Below, one piece after another: positions 53,495-61,819 of a stretch of DNA of 64,000 bases. Under the pieces are notes generated by a model. It was not told the DNA's origin. It saw nothing but the letters and a program-made list of their open reading frames with translations, and ran no database searches. Where the stretch lies: assembly GCF_042427585.1 (NCBI RefSeq), contig NZ_JBHMFC010000086.1, positions 18,894 through 82,893 of the forward strand, read 5' to 3'. Both the position numbers and the translations under genes were made by a program. This DNA comes from Pseudalgibacter ostreae (lineage in GTDB: Bacteria > Bacteroidota > Bacteroidia > Flavobacteriales > Flavobacteriaceae). Position 1 is the stretch's first letter. Every line of letters starts with the position of its first letter.

Positions 53495-54040
53495 GTTTGT
53501 TGTTTTTAAAAGTTAGTTTAGTCTATCTAAATACAATTATTAAGGGCAAGCATACTTGTATATGCTTAAATCTATTCGAGCTTCTTTTAAGCCCTATAGT
53601 ATAAGTAGGTTTTTTTAAAACGATATAAGTGTTTACTTTCATTATATTAATAAACAGGTAAATTTTTAATTCGACACATATTGGTTATCCAAACTGGAAA
53701 ACCAAATGTATTCAATTTTATTAAATATTTAACAGTTAAAATCCTATAAAATGCAAATAAAAACACTACAAATCGTTTTTTATATTTTATTAACTCTAAA
53801 CAGTTTCTTTTTAATGCAAAAAAAACAAATTAATACAAGGTTCTAATGGTTAATAAAATACCAGACAGGTAAACCTCGTCTAAAAACGTTAATACAAAGC
53901 CCATAGGCGCGTAGACATCTTATATTTTATATATATTCGCTTAAATATCGCGAAACACTTCGTTTTAACGATAGAGTTAAGTCTATTTCCCATAAATCAG
54001 ATTTTATTATGGGTTATCTTTATTTTTAAAGTAATTAGTA
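53495..54040. other. Intergenic region upstream of alginate lyase: leader hairpin and flanking repeats
   Basis: No gene is seen in these 546 bp. AAGCATA (53548-53554) and TATGCTT (53561-53567) pair, enclosed by AGGGC (53543-53547) and GCCCT (near 53591); the alginate-lyase transcript would fold here. CCCATAA (53989-53995) and TTATGGG (54007-54013) form another inverted repeat just before the truA-like gene. Confidence 0.4.
53681..53710 (-). promoter_or_regulatory. Operator-like 25-bp palindrome overlapping a -7 promoter element
   Basis: TTGGTTATCCA (53681-53691) and TGGAAAACCAA (53695-53705) are inverted with one mismatch and a 3-bp spacer. On the minus strand TACATTTG (53710-53703) matches TAnnTTTG and overlaps the palindrome, so the palindrome would sit at the transcription start of the alginate lyase. 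The start codon is about 190 bp downstream. This is the layout of a repressor site; the regulator is unknown. Confidence 0.6.
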
Positions 54041-54817
54041 ATGAAAAAATATTTCTACGTCATAAACCTCCAGTATCTGGGGTATCGTTTTCATGGTTGG
54101 CAAAAACAACCTTCGGTAAAAACCTTACACTTAATGGTGGATAGAACCTTGAACTATATTATGGAAGGCAAATATTTTAAGAGTCTTAGTTCTGGACGTA
54201 CCGACGCTATGGTTTCTGCTGAAAACGCTGCATTTGAATTGTTTTTACACGAACCATTATCAGATCCATCTGCTTTTTTAGAATTGTTTAATTATAATTT
54301 GCCGCAGGATATACGTGCCATGGATATTCGTGAGGTAGATGAAACGTTTAATATCATCAACCATTCTAAAGTTAAAGAATATCTTTATCTATTTTCTTTC
54401 GGACAAAAAAACCATCCTTTTTGTGCGCCGATCATGACGACTTTTTTAGACGATTTAGATATCACCCTCATGAAGGAAGGCGCTGCATTATTTCAAGGAG
54501 AACATTATTATAAATCCTATTGCTACAAACCTAGCGATACGGGTATTTACAATCGAGAAATCCTACTCTGCGAACTTACAGAAAATACCATCTACACAGC
54601 TAATTATTTCCCAGAGACCTCCTATATCTTAAGGGTGAAAGCCAAGGGATTTATGCGAAATCAAATACGCTTAATGATAGGGACGCTGGTAGATTTAGGA
54701 AAAGGAAAACTAACACTAGACGATATTACGTCTAGCTTATTGCCAGGCAGTACCATAAAGATGGATTATATAGCTCCTGCATCTGGATTGATACTTAATG
54801 CCATTGAATTTGAATAA
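54041..54817 (+). CDS. TruA-family tRNA pseudouridine synthase
   Basis: The 258-residue protein has the TruA pattern: FYVINLQYLGYRFHGWQKQP, the catalytic Asp in SSGRTDAMVSAENAAFEL, and C-terminal RVKAKGFMRNQIRLMIGTLVDLGKGKL. TruA makes pseudouridine at positions 38-40 of tRNA anticodon arms. The GRTDAMVSA loop differs from the usual GRTDxGVHA, so this is a diverged paralogue and may have another RNA target. Confidence 0.84.
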   Translation: MKKYFYVINLQYLGYRFHGWQKQPSVKTLHLMVDRTLNYIMEGKYFKSLSSGRTDAMVSAENAAFELFLHEPLSDPSAFLELFNYNLPQDIRAMDIREVDETFNIINHSKVKEYLYLFSFGQKNHPFCAPIMTTFLDDLDITLMKEGAALFQGEHYYKSYCYKPSDTGIYNREILLCELTENTIYTANYFPETSYILRVKAKGFMRNQIRLMIGTLVDLGKGKLTLDDITSSLLPGSTIKMDYIAPASGLILNAIEFE

Positions 54818-54978
54818 AACCTTCACATCCGTAAAGCTTTCTAGAAAATACTTTTAATAATGTGAATTATACAACTATAAAGCGTAAAGATATAATGCAG
54901 AATACGGTGCTTATACCGAACTTTGCACTGTTGATATAAACAGGATTCTATTCTTTTATTAATATAAAAAACAAACAC

Positions 54979-55530
54979 ATGAGAAATCTAGTAGGTATTG
55001 CAATATTTTTGTTATCGGTAGGTGTTGTAGCCCAGCAAAAACCGAAAGAAGTTAAACAGGAAACTGAAACTAAAATCATCAAAATAAACGATGGTGAAAA
55101 AATTATCGAGAAAAAAGTAAAAGTTATTATTAGGGAAGAGGCCGACATATTATTAAATCCAGATGATGAAAACAAAACGAATCAAGAACGCCTCAGTTCT
55201 GAAGCTAAAGTAGAAAAAACTGTTTTAGTGGACCATGATGATGATTACGATTATGATAGCTTAACACAAGTGGTTTATTATAAAATTGGAAATGACAACT
55301 ACATGTTCACACCAAACAAAACTGGCTTTGACATGGCTTCTGAAAATGATAACAACAGCTTCACAAAATTTGGTACGGCTTGGTTTTCGAGTTCCAAAGA
55401 CCACTATATTGTTAATGATAAAGAACATACGGGTATTGGTTTTTTTGACACTCAAGGAAACCTTGTGGTAGAGTATTACAATACGGACTCACAACAAATC
55501 GAAACTAAAACGTACACTATAAAACAGTAG
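54979..55530 (+). CDS. Exported protein of unknown function
   Basis: A 183-residue protein with a signal peptide (MRNLVGIAIFLLSVGVVAQQ), then a highly charged, mostly disordered-looking stretch (about 20-95, Lys/Glu/Asp-rich), and a compact C-terminal half (YYKIGNDNYMFTPNKTGF, GIGFFDTQGNLVVEYYNTDS). I do not recognise the family. It lies alone with a terminator behind it. Confidence 0.65.
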   Translation: MRNLVGIAIFLLSVGVVAQQKPKEVKQETETKIIKINDGEKIIEKKVKVIIREEADILLNPDDENKTNQERLSSEAKVEKTVLVDHDDDYDYDSLTQVVYYKIGNDNYMFTPNKTGFDMASENDNNSFTKFGTAWFSSSKDHYIVNDKEHTGIGFFDTQGNLVVEYYNTDSQQIETKTYTIKQ

Positions 55531-55553
55531 TTTAGAATGTTATTACCTTTTAC

Positions 55554-55579
55554 AAGTCTCGTAATTTTACGAGACTTTT
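55554..55579 (+). terminator. Terminator after the exported unknown protein
   Basis: AAGTCTCGT (55554-55562) pairs with ACGAGACTT (55569-55577), loop AATTTT, followed by T residues. It ends 22 bp before the next gene. Confidence 0.8.
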
Positions 55580-55601
55580 CTGTATTTTTAAAATAAAAAA
55601 A

Positions 55602-56279
55602 ATGGCTACACCCATACCTAAAGAGGCTTTAGAGTTTTTAGATAAAGTAAAAAAAAATAACGACCGCGATTGGTTCAATGATCGCAAAACCGAATTTAAA
55701 GCTATTGAAGCCCAAGTAAAGGAAGTTTATCATACGGTGTTTGAAAACTTGAAAACACATGACGATGTTGATAAAGTTAAAATGTTCAGAATTTATAGAG
55801 ACGTGCGTTTTTCAAAGAATAAAGCGCCCTACAAAACCCATTTTGGCGGTGCAATCCATCGCAGAAAACCCAAGTTAAGAGGGAGTTATTACCTTCATAT
55901 ACAACCAAATAACGAATCGTTTATAGCAACAGGGTTTTGGGAACCCAATAAGGAAGATTTATTGAGAATACGTAAGGAATTCGAGAGGGATGATACTGAA
56001 ATTCGGGACATCCTAAGTGCAAAACTCTTTAAAAACACTTGGGGCGAGTTGCAAGGCGAATCTTTAAAAACCGCACCCCGAGGCTTTAATAAAGATCACC
56101 AATCTATAGATTTGATTCGAAAAAAACAGTTTGTATTCACTAAAAAATTTACAGACGAAGCCGTTCTGCAGCCCGATTTTATTGAGCATATTAATGCGGC
56201 ATTTAAAATTATGCGACCGTACCTCAATTATATGAGCGATGTTTTAACAACGGACTTAAATGGTGTGTCTTCTGTATAA
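55602..56279 (+). CDS. DUF2461 (TIGR02453) family protein
   Basis: The 225-residue protein has the pattern NNDRDWFNDRKTEFKAIEAQVKEV, then RIYRDVRFSKNKAPYKTHFGGAIHR and YYLHIQPNNESFIATGFWEPNKEDLLRIR, which I recognise as DUF2461/TIGR02453. The function of this widespread family is not known. The conserved DVRFSKNKAPYKT loop is intact. Confidence 0.88.
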   Translation: MATPIPKEALEFLDKVKKNNDRDWFNDRKTEFKAIEAQVKEVYHTVFENLKTHDDVDKVKMFRIYRDVRFSKNKAPYKTHFGGAIHRRKPKLRGSYYLHIQPNNESFIATGFWEPNKEDLLRIRKEFERDDTEIRDILSAKLFKNTWGELQGESLKTAPRGFNKDHQSIDLIRKKQFVFTKKFTDEAVLQPDFIEHINAAFKIMRPYLNYMSDVLTTDLNGVSSV

Positions 56280-56284
56280 ATATA

Positions 56285-56701
56285 TTAAATTACCGAAGAA
56301 AATTCTGGGTTTTCTAAAAGTTGGATACAGCTTATTAAACGCTCTTTAATAATTTGCATCATACGCTTATTTAAGGCTGATGCATTTTCAATATACATCT
56401 GATATTCCGCTACGGTAAAAAGGCCAATAATCGTGCCTTTCAATGCATTGCGAAATTTGATGTCTTTCTGAATCGCATTTTCAATATAATCCATACGTTT
56501 TTCTAAGGGATACTCATAATATATGTTTTTGTGTTTTGTAATGTAGTTTTTAAAAACAGCAACTAATAAATCCGATTGAAATTTAATAATAGGACGCAAT
56601 ACTAAATTTTGAAAGCGCTCTTCGCTACTCATCATATCGTGCGTTTTTGCAGAAGTAATATGAGGGCGAATCTTTTTAAGGTAATCCTGTCTTGTGTCCA
56701 T
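56285..56701 (-). CDS. Conserved hypothetical helical protein
   Basis: The 138-residue protein is predicted all-helical and charged, with no signal or membrane segment: TRQDYLKKIRPHITSAKTH, MMSSEERFQNLVLRPIIKFQ and GLFTVAEYQMYIENASALNKRM. I do not recognise a domain. It converges on the DUF2461 gene with only 5 bp between stop codons. Confidence 0.68.
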   Translation of the reverse strand: MDTRQDYLKKIRPHITSAKTHDMMSSEERFQNLVLRPIIKFQSDLLVAVFKNYITKHKNIYYEYPLEKRMDYIENAIQKDIKFRNALKGTIIGLFTVAEYQMYIENASALNKRMMQIIKERLISCIQLLENPEFSSVI

Positions 56702-56917
56702 AATCTAGTTTTTAATAAACATACAGGATTTCTACACCTTGTAAAAGCATAACCCGTTATAATTGTTAACGGGGTTATTAACATGCATCGTTTTTTATAT
56801 CTTTAACGGCATTTGTTTTGCGGTGCAAAACAAGAAGTTGCTTTTATCCACCCCAGTTGTATAGCTATGGCATGATAGAAAAACTTGTTATTTTTAATTC
56901 TTAATTTTTTAATAAAC

Positions 56918-57817
56918 ATGAAATTCGGAAGCGTTAAAACCCCTCAACATATGGATCTTAGCTTACCCCCAGACCATAGAGGCACCAAAAAAGTCTTAGC
57001 GAATTTAAAAGATGAAAACCTTGATAACAAAGCTCTTAAAATTTACGTAGGAAGGGCAAAATGGAACAGAACCGATTTAAAAGGGTTTTATCCAAAAGGC
57101 ACAAAAGATGAATTAGCTTATTATGCATCACAATTTAATGCTCTTGAGTTTAATGCGCCTTTTTATCGTATTTTTTCTGCGGAACAGTTTGCGCTTTGGC
57201 ACGACAAGACCCCTCGTGGTTTTAAGTTTTTTCCAAAATTAAATCAAGAAATTAGTCATTGGAGACGTTTAAACAATACCAAAGCTGTTGTCGATCACTA
57301 TCTGTACAATGCGTCTAATTTAAAAGACAAGTTAGGCACGGTGTTTTTACAAATGCATGCTAATTTTGCTCCAAAGGATTTCGATAGCGTAGTAAGGTTT
57401 ATTGAAGAATGGCCAAAAGCGATTCCCTTAGCAGTAGAGTTTAGGCATGGCGATTGGTTTCAAGACGAAGCTGTTTCGAAAGATTTATATCAACTTTTTG
57501 AAGCCCATCACATTGCCAATGGGATTGTAGACACCTTGGGAAGGCGTGATTTACTACATATGCGCCTTACAAACTCCACCGCATTTGTGCGTTTTGTCGG
57601 GGCCAACCATCCATCCGATTTTACGCGTTTAGACACTTGGATAGATCGTTTAAACCACTGGAAATTACAAGGAATTAAAGAAATTGATTTTTTTGTCCAC
57701 CAACACATAGAAAGTGAGTCGCCATTGCTTTCGGCATATTTTATAAAAAAACTCAATCAAACCTTAGGTAGTAATTTAAAGATCCCCAATGAAAACGTAC
57801 AAGAAACCCTATTTTAG
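56918..57817 (+). CDS. DUF72 family protein
   Basis: From the ATG at 56918 (MKFGSVKTPQHM) the protein has 299 residues: KIYVGRAKWNRTDLKGFYP, YASQFNALEFNAPFYRIFSAEQFALWHDKTPRGFKFFPKLNQEISH, LGTVFLQMHANFAP, PLAVEFRHGDWF and the end region HMRLTNSTAFVRFVG. This matches DUF72, a TIM-barrel-like family of unknown function. The N-terminal extension in front of the barrel is somewhat longer than in E. coli YecE. Upstream ATG 56885 would add hydrophobic residues with no match. Confidence 0.85.
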   Translation: MKFGSVKTPQHMDLSLPPDHRGTKKVLANLKDENLDNKALKIYVGRAKWNRTDLKGFYPKGTKDELAYYASQFNALEFNAPFYRIFSAEQFALWHDKTPRGFKFFPKLNQEISHWRRLNNTKAVVDHYLYNASNLKDKLGTVFLQMHANFAPKDFDSVVRFIEEWPKAIPLAVEFRHGDWFQDEAVSKDLYQLFEAHHIANGIVDTLGRRDLLHMRLTNSTAFVRFVGANHPSDFTRLDTWIDRLNHWKLQGIKEIDFFVHQHIESESPLLSAYFIKKLNQTLGSNLKIPNENVQETLF

Positions 57818-57837
57818 AAGCTATGCCGATTAAAAAA

Positions 57838-57852
57838 TGTTAACAATTAACA
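57838..57852. promoter_or_regulatory. Palindrome upstream of leuC
   Basis: TGTTAA-CAA-TTAACA is a perfect 6-bp inverted repeat, about 190 bp before the leuC ATG. It could be a regulator site of the leucine genes; no protein is known for it here. Confidence 0.35.
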
Positions 57853-58045
57853 CTATCCATTGAAAAAAAATCGGTATTCATCAATTCCGTTATCAATCTT
57901 ATAAAAATACAAGCTTATAAGGCTTAACAACTATTAAATGATGATAAAAATAAGAGTTTTTCGTAAATTCGCATCTCTTTTGGAAACTCATGTTTTTGAG
58001 TCTAAAAACATTTACCAAAAAAATTTAAAATTAAATAGAATATTT

Positions 58046-59440
58046 ATGAGTAAGACATTGTTTGATAAGGTGTGGGATTCACATGTTGTACGTAAAATTG
58101 AAGGAGGTCCTGATGTATTTTTTATAGACCGTCATTTTATTCACGAAGTTACAAGTCCTGTGGCTTTTCTTGGATTAAAAAGCAGAGGTTTAAAAGTGTT
58201 ATACCCAGAGCGTACCTATGCTACTGCAGATCACAACACGCCAACTATCAACCAGCATTTACCTGTTGAAGATCCATTATCTGCACTTCAATTAAAAACT
58301 TTAGAAGATAATTCAGCCGAGTACGGTATTAGTCACTGGGGTTTAGGCCACAGAAAGAATGGTATTGTACACGTTATAGGACCTGAAAACGGTATTACTT
58401 TTCCTGGCGCTACTATTGTATGTGGAGATTCTCATACCTCTACACATGGTGCTTTTGGTGCTATTGCATTTGGTATTGGGACATCAGAAGTAGAAATGGT
58501 GCTTTCTACCCAGTGTATCATGCAAGCAAAACCTAAGAAAATGCGCATTAATGTAAATGGGCAATTAGGAAAAGGCGTAACGCCTAAAGATGTCGCATTA
58601 TTTATTATTTCAAAATTATCCACTTCTGGTGCTACAGGATACTTTGTAGAATATGCTGGAGATGTTTTTAGAAACATGACTATGGAAGGCCGTATGACCG
58701 TGTGTAACCTTTCTATTGAAATGGGGGCGCGTGGTGGTATGATTGCACCAGATGAGACGACTTTTGCTTATTTAAAAGACAAACCATTATCTCCAAAAGG
58801 AGCAGATTGGGATAAGGCTTTAGAGCACTGGAAAACATTAAAAACAGAAGAAGGCGCTACTTTTGATAAAGAAGTTACCTTTAGTGCTAGTGAGATTGAA
58901 CCGATGATTACCTACGGAACCAATCCAGGAATGGGTATGGGTATTTCTAAAAACATCCCTAATGCCGCAGATGTTGAAGGTGGTGTTGCAACCTATAAAA
59001 AGTCTTTGGACTATATGGGCTATGATGAAGATGAGGCTATGATCGGTAAAAAAATAGACTATGTCTTTTTAGGAAGTTGTACCAATGGTAGAATTGAAGA
59101 TTTTAGAGCTTTTGCAACCATTGTAAAAGGAAGAAAGAAAGCAGATAATGTAACCGCTTGGTTAGTACCGGGGTCTCATGAAGTTGAAGACAAAATTAAA
59201 GAAGAAGGTATTTTAGATATTCTTACTGAAGCTGGTTTTGTTTTAAGACAACCTGGATGTTCGGCTTGTTTGGCAATGAACGACGATAAAGTTCCTGCTG
59301 GAAAGTATGCAGTAAGTACCTCTAACAGAAACTTTGAAGGCCGCCAAGGACCAGGTTCTAGAACCTTACTTGCCAGCCCACTTGTTGCAGCTGCTGCTGC
59401 AGTAACAGGAGTGGTAACCGACCCAAGAGACTTATTATAA
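58046..59440 (+). CDS. leuC: 3-isopropylmalate dehydratase large subunit
   Basis: From the ATG at 58046 (MSKTLFDKVWDSHVV) the protein has 464 residues of the aconitase family: FIDRHFIHEVTSPVAF, CGDSHTSTHGAFGAIAFGIGTSEVEMV, FLGSCTNGRIEDFR and QPGCSACLAMN, the last two holding cysteines of the [4Fe-4S] cluster. It isomerises 2- and 3-isopropylmalate with LeuD. The frame is also open upstream to an ATG at 57938, adding 36 residues unlike any LeuC, so that is taken as leader. Confidence 0.96.
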   Translation: MSKTLFDKVWDSHVVRKIEGGPDVFFIDRHFIHEVTSPVAFLGLKSRGLKVLYPERTYATADHNTPTINQHLPVEDPLSALQLKTLEDNSAEYGISHWGLGHRKNGIVHVIGPENGITFPGATIVCGDSHTSTHGAFGAIAFGIGTSEVEMVLSTQCIMQAKPKKMRINVNGQLGKGVTPKDVALFIISKLSTSGATGYFVEYAGDVFRNMTMEGRMTVCNLSIEMGARGGMIAPDETTFAYLKDKPLSPKGADWDKALEHWKTLKTEEGATFDKEVTFSASEIEPMITYGTNPGMGMGISKNIPNAADVEGGVATYKKSLDYMGYDEDEAMIGKKIDYVFLGSCTNGRIEDFRAFATIVKGRKKADNVTAWLVPGSHEVEDKIKEEGILDILTEAGFVLRQPGCSACLAMNDDKVPAGKYAVSTSNRNFEGRQGPGSRTLLASPLVAAAAAVTGVVTDPRDLL

Positions 59441-59491
59441 TCTTTGTGTTTTTTTAAAGAAATCAACGATTAAACATCAAAAAACAAAATA

Positions 59492-60088
59492 ATGGCTTAC
59501 GATAAATTCAATATATTAAAAAGTACTGCGGTGCCTTTACCGTTAGAAAATGTAGATACCGATCAAATAATTCCTGCCCGTTTCTTAAAAGCGACAAAGC
59601 GTGAAGGATTTGGCGATAACTTATTCCGAGATTGGAGATATAATAATGATAATTCTCCAAAAGAGGACTTCGTACTGAACAACCCTATTTATTCTGGAAA
59701 AATTCTAGTAGGAGGTAAGAACTTTGGTTCTGGTTCTTCTAGAGAACATGCAGCATGGGCGGTTTACGATTATGGTTTCCGTTGCGTGGTGTCTAGTTTT
59801 TTTGCAGATATCTTTAGAAACAACTGTTTAAATGTGGGGGTACTTCCGGTTCAGGTGAGTCCAGAATTTGCAGAAAAAATATTTGAGGAAATCTACAAAG
59901 ACCCTAATACAGAACTTGAAGTAAAACTTGAAGAGCAAACCATCACGATACTTTCAACTGGCGATCAAGAATCTTTTGAAATCAACAGTTACAAAAAAGA
60001 AAACATGTTGAATGGTTTTGATGATATTGATTACCTTCAAAACATAAAAGGAGAAATCGAATCTTTTGCAAGTGGTCTATTAATGTAA
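59492..60088 (+). CDS. leuD: 3-isopropylmalate dehydratase small subunit
   Basis: The 198-residue protein has the LeuD swivel-domain motifs: PLENVDTDQIIPARFLK, GKNFGSGSSREHAAWAVYDYGFR and VVSSFFADIFRNNCLNVGVLPV. It pairs with LeuC. The next gene starts at the base after its stop codon. Confidence 0.97.
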   Translation: MAYDKFNILKSTAVPLPLENVDTDQIIPARFLKATKREGFGDNLFRDWRYNNDNSPKEDFVLNNPIYSGKILVGGKNFGSGSSREHAAWAVYDYGFRCVVSSFFADIFRNNCLNVGVLPVQVSPEFAEKIFEEIYKDPNTELEVKLEEQTITILSTGDQESFEINSYKKENMLNGFDDIDYLQNIKGEIESFASGLLM

Positions 60089-61615
60089 ATGGGTACGACT
60101 ACAAGACGATTAGAAATTATGGATACGACATTGCGCGATGGTGAACAGACCTCGGGCGTGTCGTTTTCTGCTTCCGAAAAATTAACAATAGCCAAACTTT
60201 TATTAGAAGAGCTAAAGGTTGATCGCATTGAAATTGCATCGGCACGGGTGTCTGAAGGGGAGTTTGAAGCGGTAAGAGATGTTACCGATTGGGCTTCAGA
60301 GCATGATTATTTGAACAAAGTTGAAGTCTTAACCTTTATCGATAAGGGCGTTTCTATCGATTGGATGGTGAAAGCTGGGGCGAAAGTCCAAAACCTGCTT
60401 TCTAAAGGCTCTTTGAATCACTTAATGCATCAGCTTAAAAAGACATCAGAAGAGCATTTTAATGATATCTCAGAAAACATCATTTTAGCAACCCAACATG
60501 GTATTGAAACCAACATCTATTTAGAAGACTGGAGCAATGGCATGCGAAATTCAAAAGCTTATGTTTTTGAATTTTTAGATTTCTTAAGCACACAACCCAT
60601 TAAGCGGGTTATGCTTCCTGATACCTTGGGTGTTTTAACACCAAAAGAGTCTTTCGAATTTTTAGCAGAAATAAAGACGAAATACCCGAATTTACATTTC
60701 GATTTTCATGCCCATAATGATTACGATTTGGGTGTTGCGAATGTTATGGAGGCTGTAAGAGCTGGAGCAAACGGCTTGCACCTTACTATAAACGGTATGG
60801 GCGAACGTGCCGGAAATGCTCCTATGGCCAGTACTATTGCTGCACTAAACGATTTTATGCCCCATATTAAAATTGGTGTAAATGAAAAAGTATTATATAC
60901 CGTTAGCAAGTTAGTGGAGAATTTTTCTGGTGTTATGATTCCTGCCAACAAACCGATTATTGGTGCTAATGTATTTACGCAAACCGCTGGAATACATGCG
61001 GATGGGGATAATAAGAAGAACCTTTACTTTAGCGACCTATTGCCTGAGCGTTTTGGTAGGACCCGAAAATATGCCTTGGGGAAAGCTTCTGGAAAAGCCA
61101 ATATCCAAAAGAATTTGCAGGAGTTAGGACTTCAATTGGATGATGACGATCTAAAAAAAGTAACCCAGCGTATTATCGAACTTGGTGATAAAAAGCAAGT
61201 GGTTACCAAAGAGGATTTACCTTACATTATATCGGACGTTTTAGATTACACCTACGAGGAAAAGGTTAAGGTTAATTCTTATGTACTAACACATGCCAAA
61301 GGCTTAAAACCCTCTACAACAGTTTCCATTACGATTAATGATGAAACTTTTGAAGAAAACTCTCAAGGAGATGGGCAGTTTGATGCTTTTATGAATGCGA
61401 TAAGAAGTGTTTTTAGAAAAAAGAAAATGATCTTGCCCGATTTGATCGATTACGCGGTTAGAATACCTCCAGGTAGCCGTTCGGATGCGTTGTGTGAGAC
61501 CATAATTACCTGGAAAAGTCCAGAAAAGAAATTTACAACACGTGGTTTAGATTCTGATCAAACGGTTTCGGCAATTAAAGCCACAGAGAAAATGCTAAAT
61601 ATTATTATTAATTAA
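60089..61615 (+). CDS. leuA: 2-isopropylmalate synthase-type enzyme with regulatory domain (LeuA/CimA-like)
   Basis: The 508-residue protein has a DRE-TIM barrel: MDTTLRDGEQTSGVSFSASEK, then HFDFHAHNDYDLGVANVMEAVRAGANGLHLTINGMGERAGNAP with the metal His pair. A linker (KPIIGANVFTQTAGIHADG) leads to a C-terminal LeuA-type allosteric domain (about 385-508). The position between leuCD and leuB favours 2-isopropylmalate synthase. The barrel also resembles citramalate synthases, and the two cannot be told apart safely by eye. No separate second copy is in the window. Confidence 0.85.
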   Translation: MGTTTRRLEIMDTTLRDGEQTSGVSFSASEKLTIAKLLLEELKVDRIEIASARVSEGEFEAVRDVTDWASEHDYLNKVEVLTFIDKGVSIDWMVKAGAKVQNLLSKGSLNHLMHQLKKTSEEHFNDISENIILATQHGIETNIYLEDWSNGMRNSKAYVFEFLDFLSTQPIKRVMLPDTLGVLTPKESFEFLAEIKTKYPNLHFDFHAHNDYDLGVANVMEAVRAGANGLHLTINGMGERAGNAPMASTIAALNDFMPHIKIGVNEKVLYTVSKLVENFSGVMIPANKPIIGANVFTQTAGIHADGDNKKNLYFSDLLPERFGRTRKYALGKASGKANIQKNLQELGLQLDDDDLKKVTQRIIELGDKKQVVTKEDLPYIISDVLDYTYEEKVKVNSYVLTHAKGLKPSTTVSITINDETFEENSQGDGQFDAFMNAIRSVFRKKKMILPDLIDYAVRIPPGSRSDALCETIITWKSPEKKFTTRGLDSDQTVSAIKATEKMLNIIIN

Positions 61616-61649
61616 ATTTGAAGGCGAAAGGACCAATATCGCACGATTT

Positions 61650-61762
61650 GCGTTAGGGATTGAACGGCTTGTTTGAGCTCGCCGACCTTAGGAGGAAGCG
61701 AGTAGTGAAAGCCCGACCCAATTGCCCTGAGCGAAGACGAAGGGTAAAGCAGGGAAACGCCC
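61650..61762 (+). repeat. Structured repeat-like element between leuA and leuB
   Basis: GCGTT (61650-61654) pairs with AACGC (61756-61760) to enclose three inner stems: GGCTT (61666-61670) with AAGCC (61709-61713), CTCGC (61678-61682) with GCGAG (61698-61702), and CCCT (61725-61728) with AGGG (61741-61744). The element is GC-rich against AT-rich surroundings. It resembles the GCGTTAGGGATTGAA...AAAGCCCGACCC elements that I recall between genes in many Flavobacteriia. No ORF is present. Confidence 0.65.
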
Positions 61763-61819
61763 AAGAAATAATAAGTATACAGAACATTTAAAATATTAAA
61801 GACTAAAAATTAAAAAAAA

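Noticed and set aside
53761..53830. Small open frame upstream of the truA-like gene
   Set aside because: Very short, extremely AT-rich and without signal peptide or domain features; no promoter facing it.
57938..58045. N-terminal extension of leuC from ATG 57938
   Set aside because: Residues added do not resemble LeuC, and the ATG at 58046 gives the conserved start MSKTLFDKVW.
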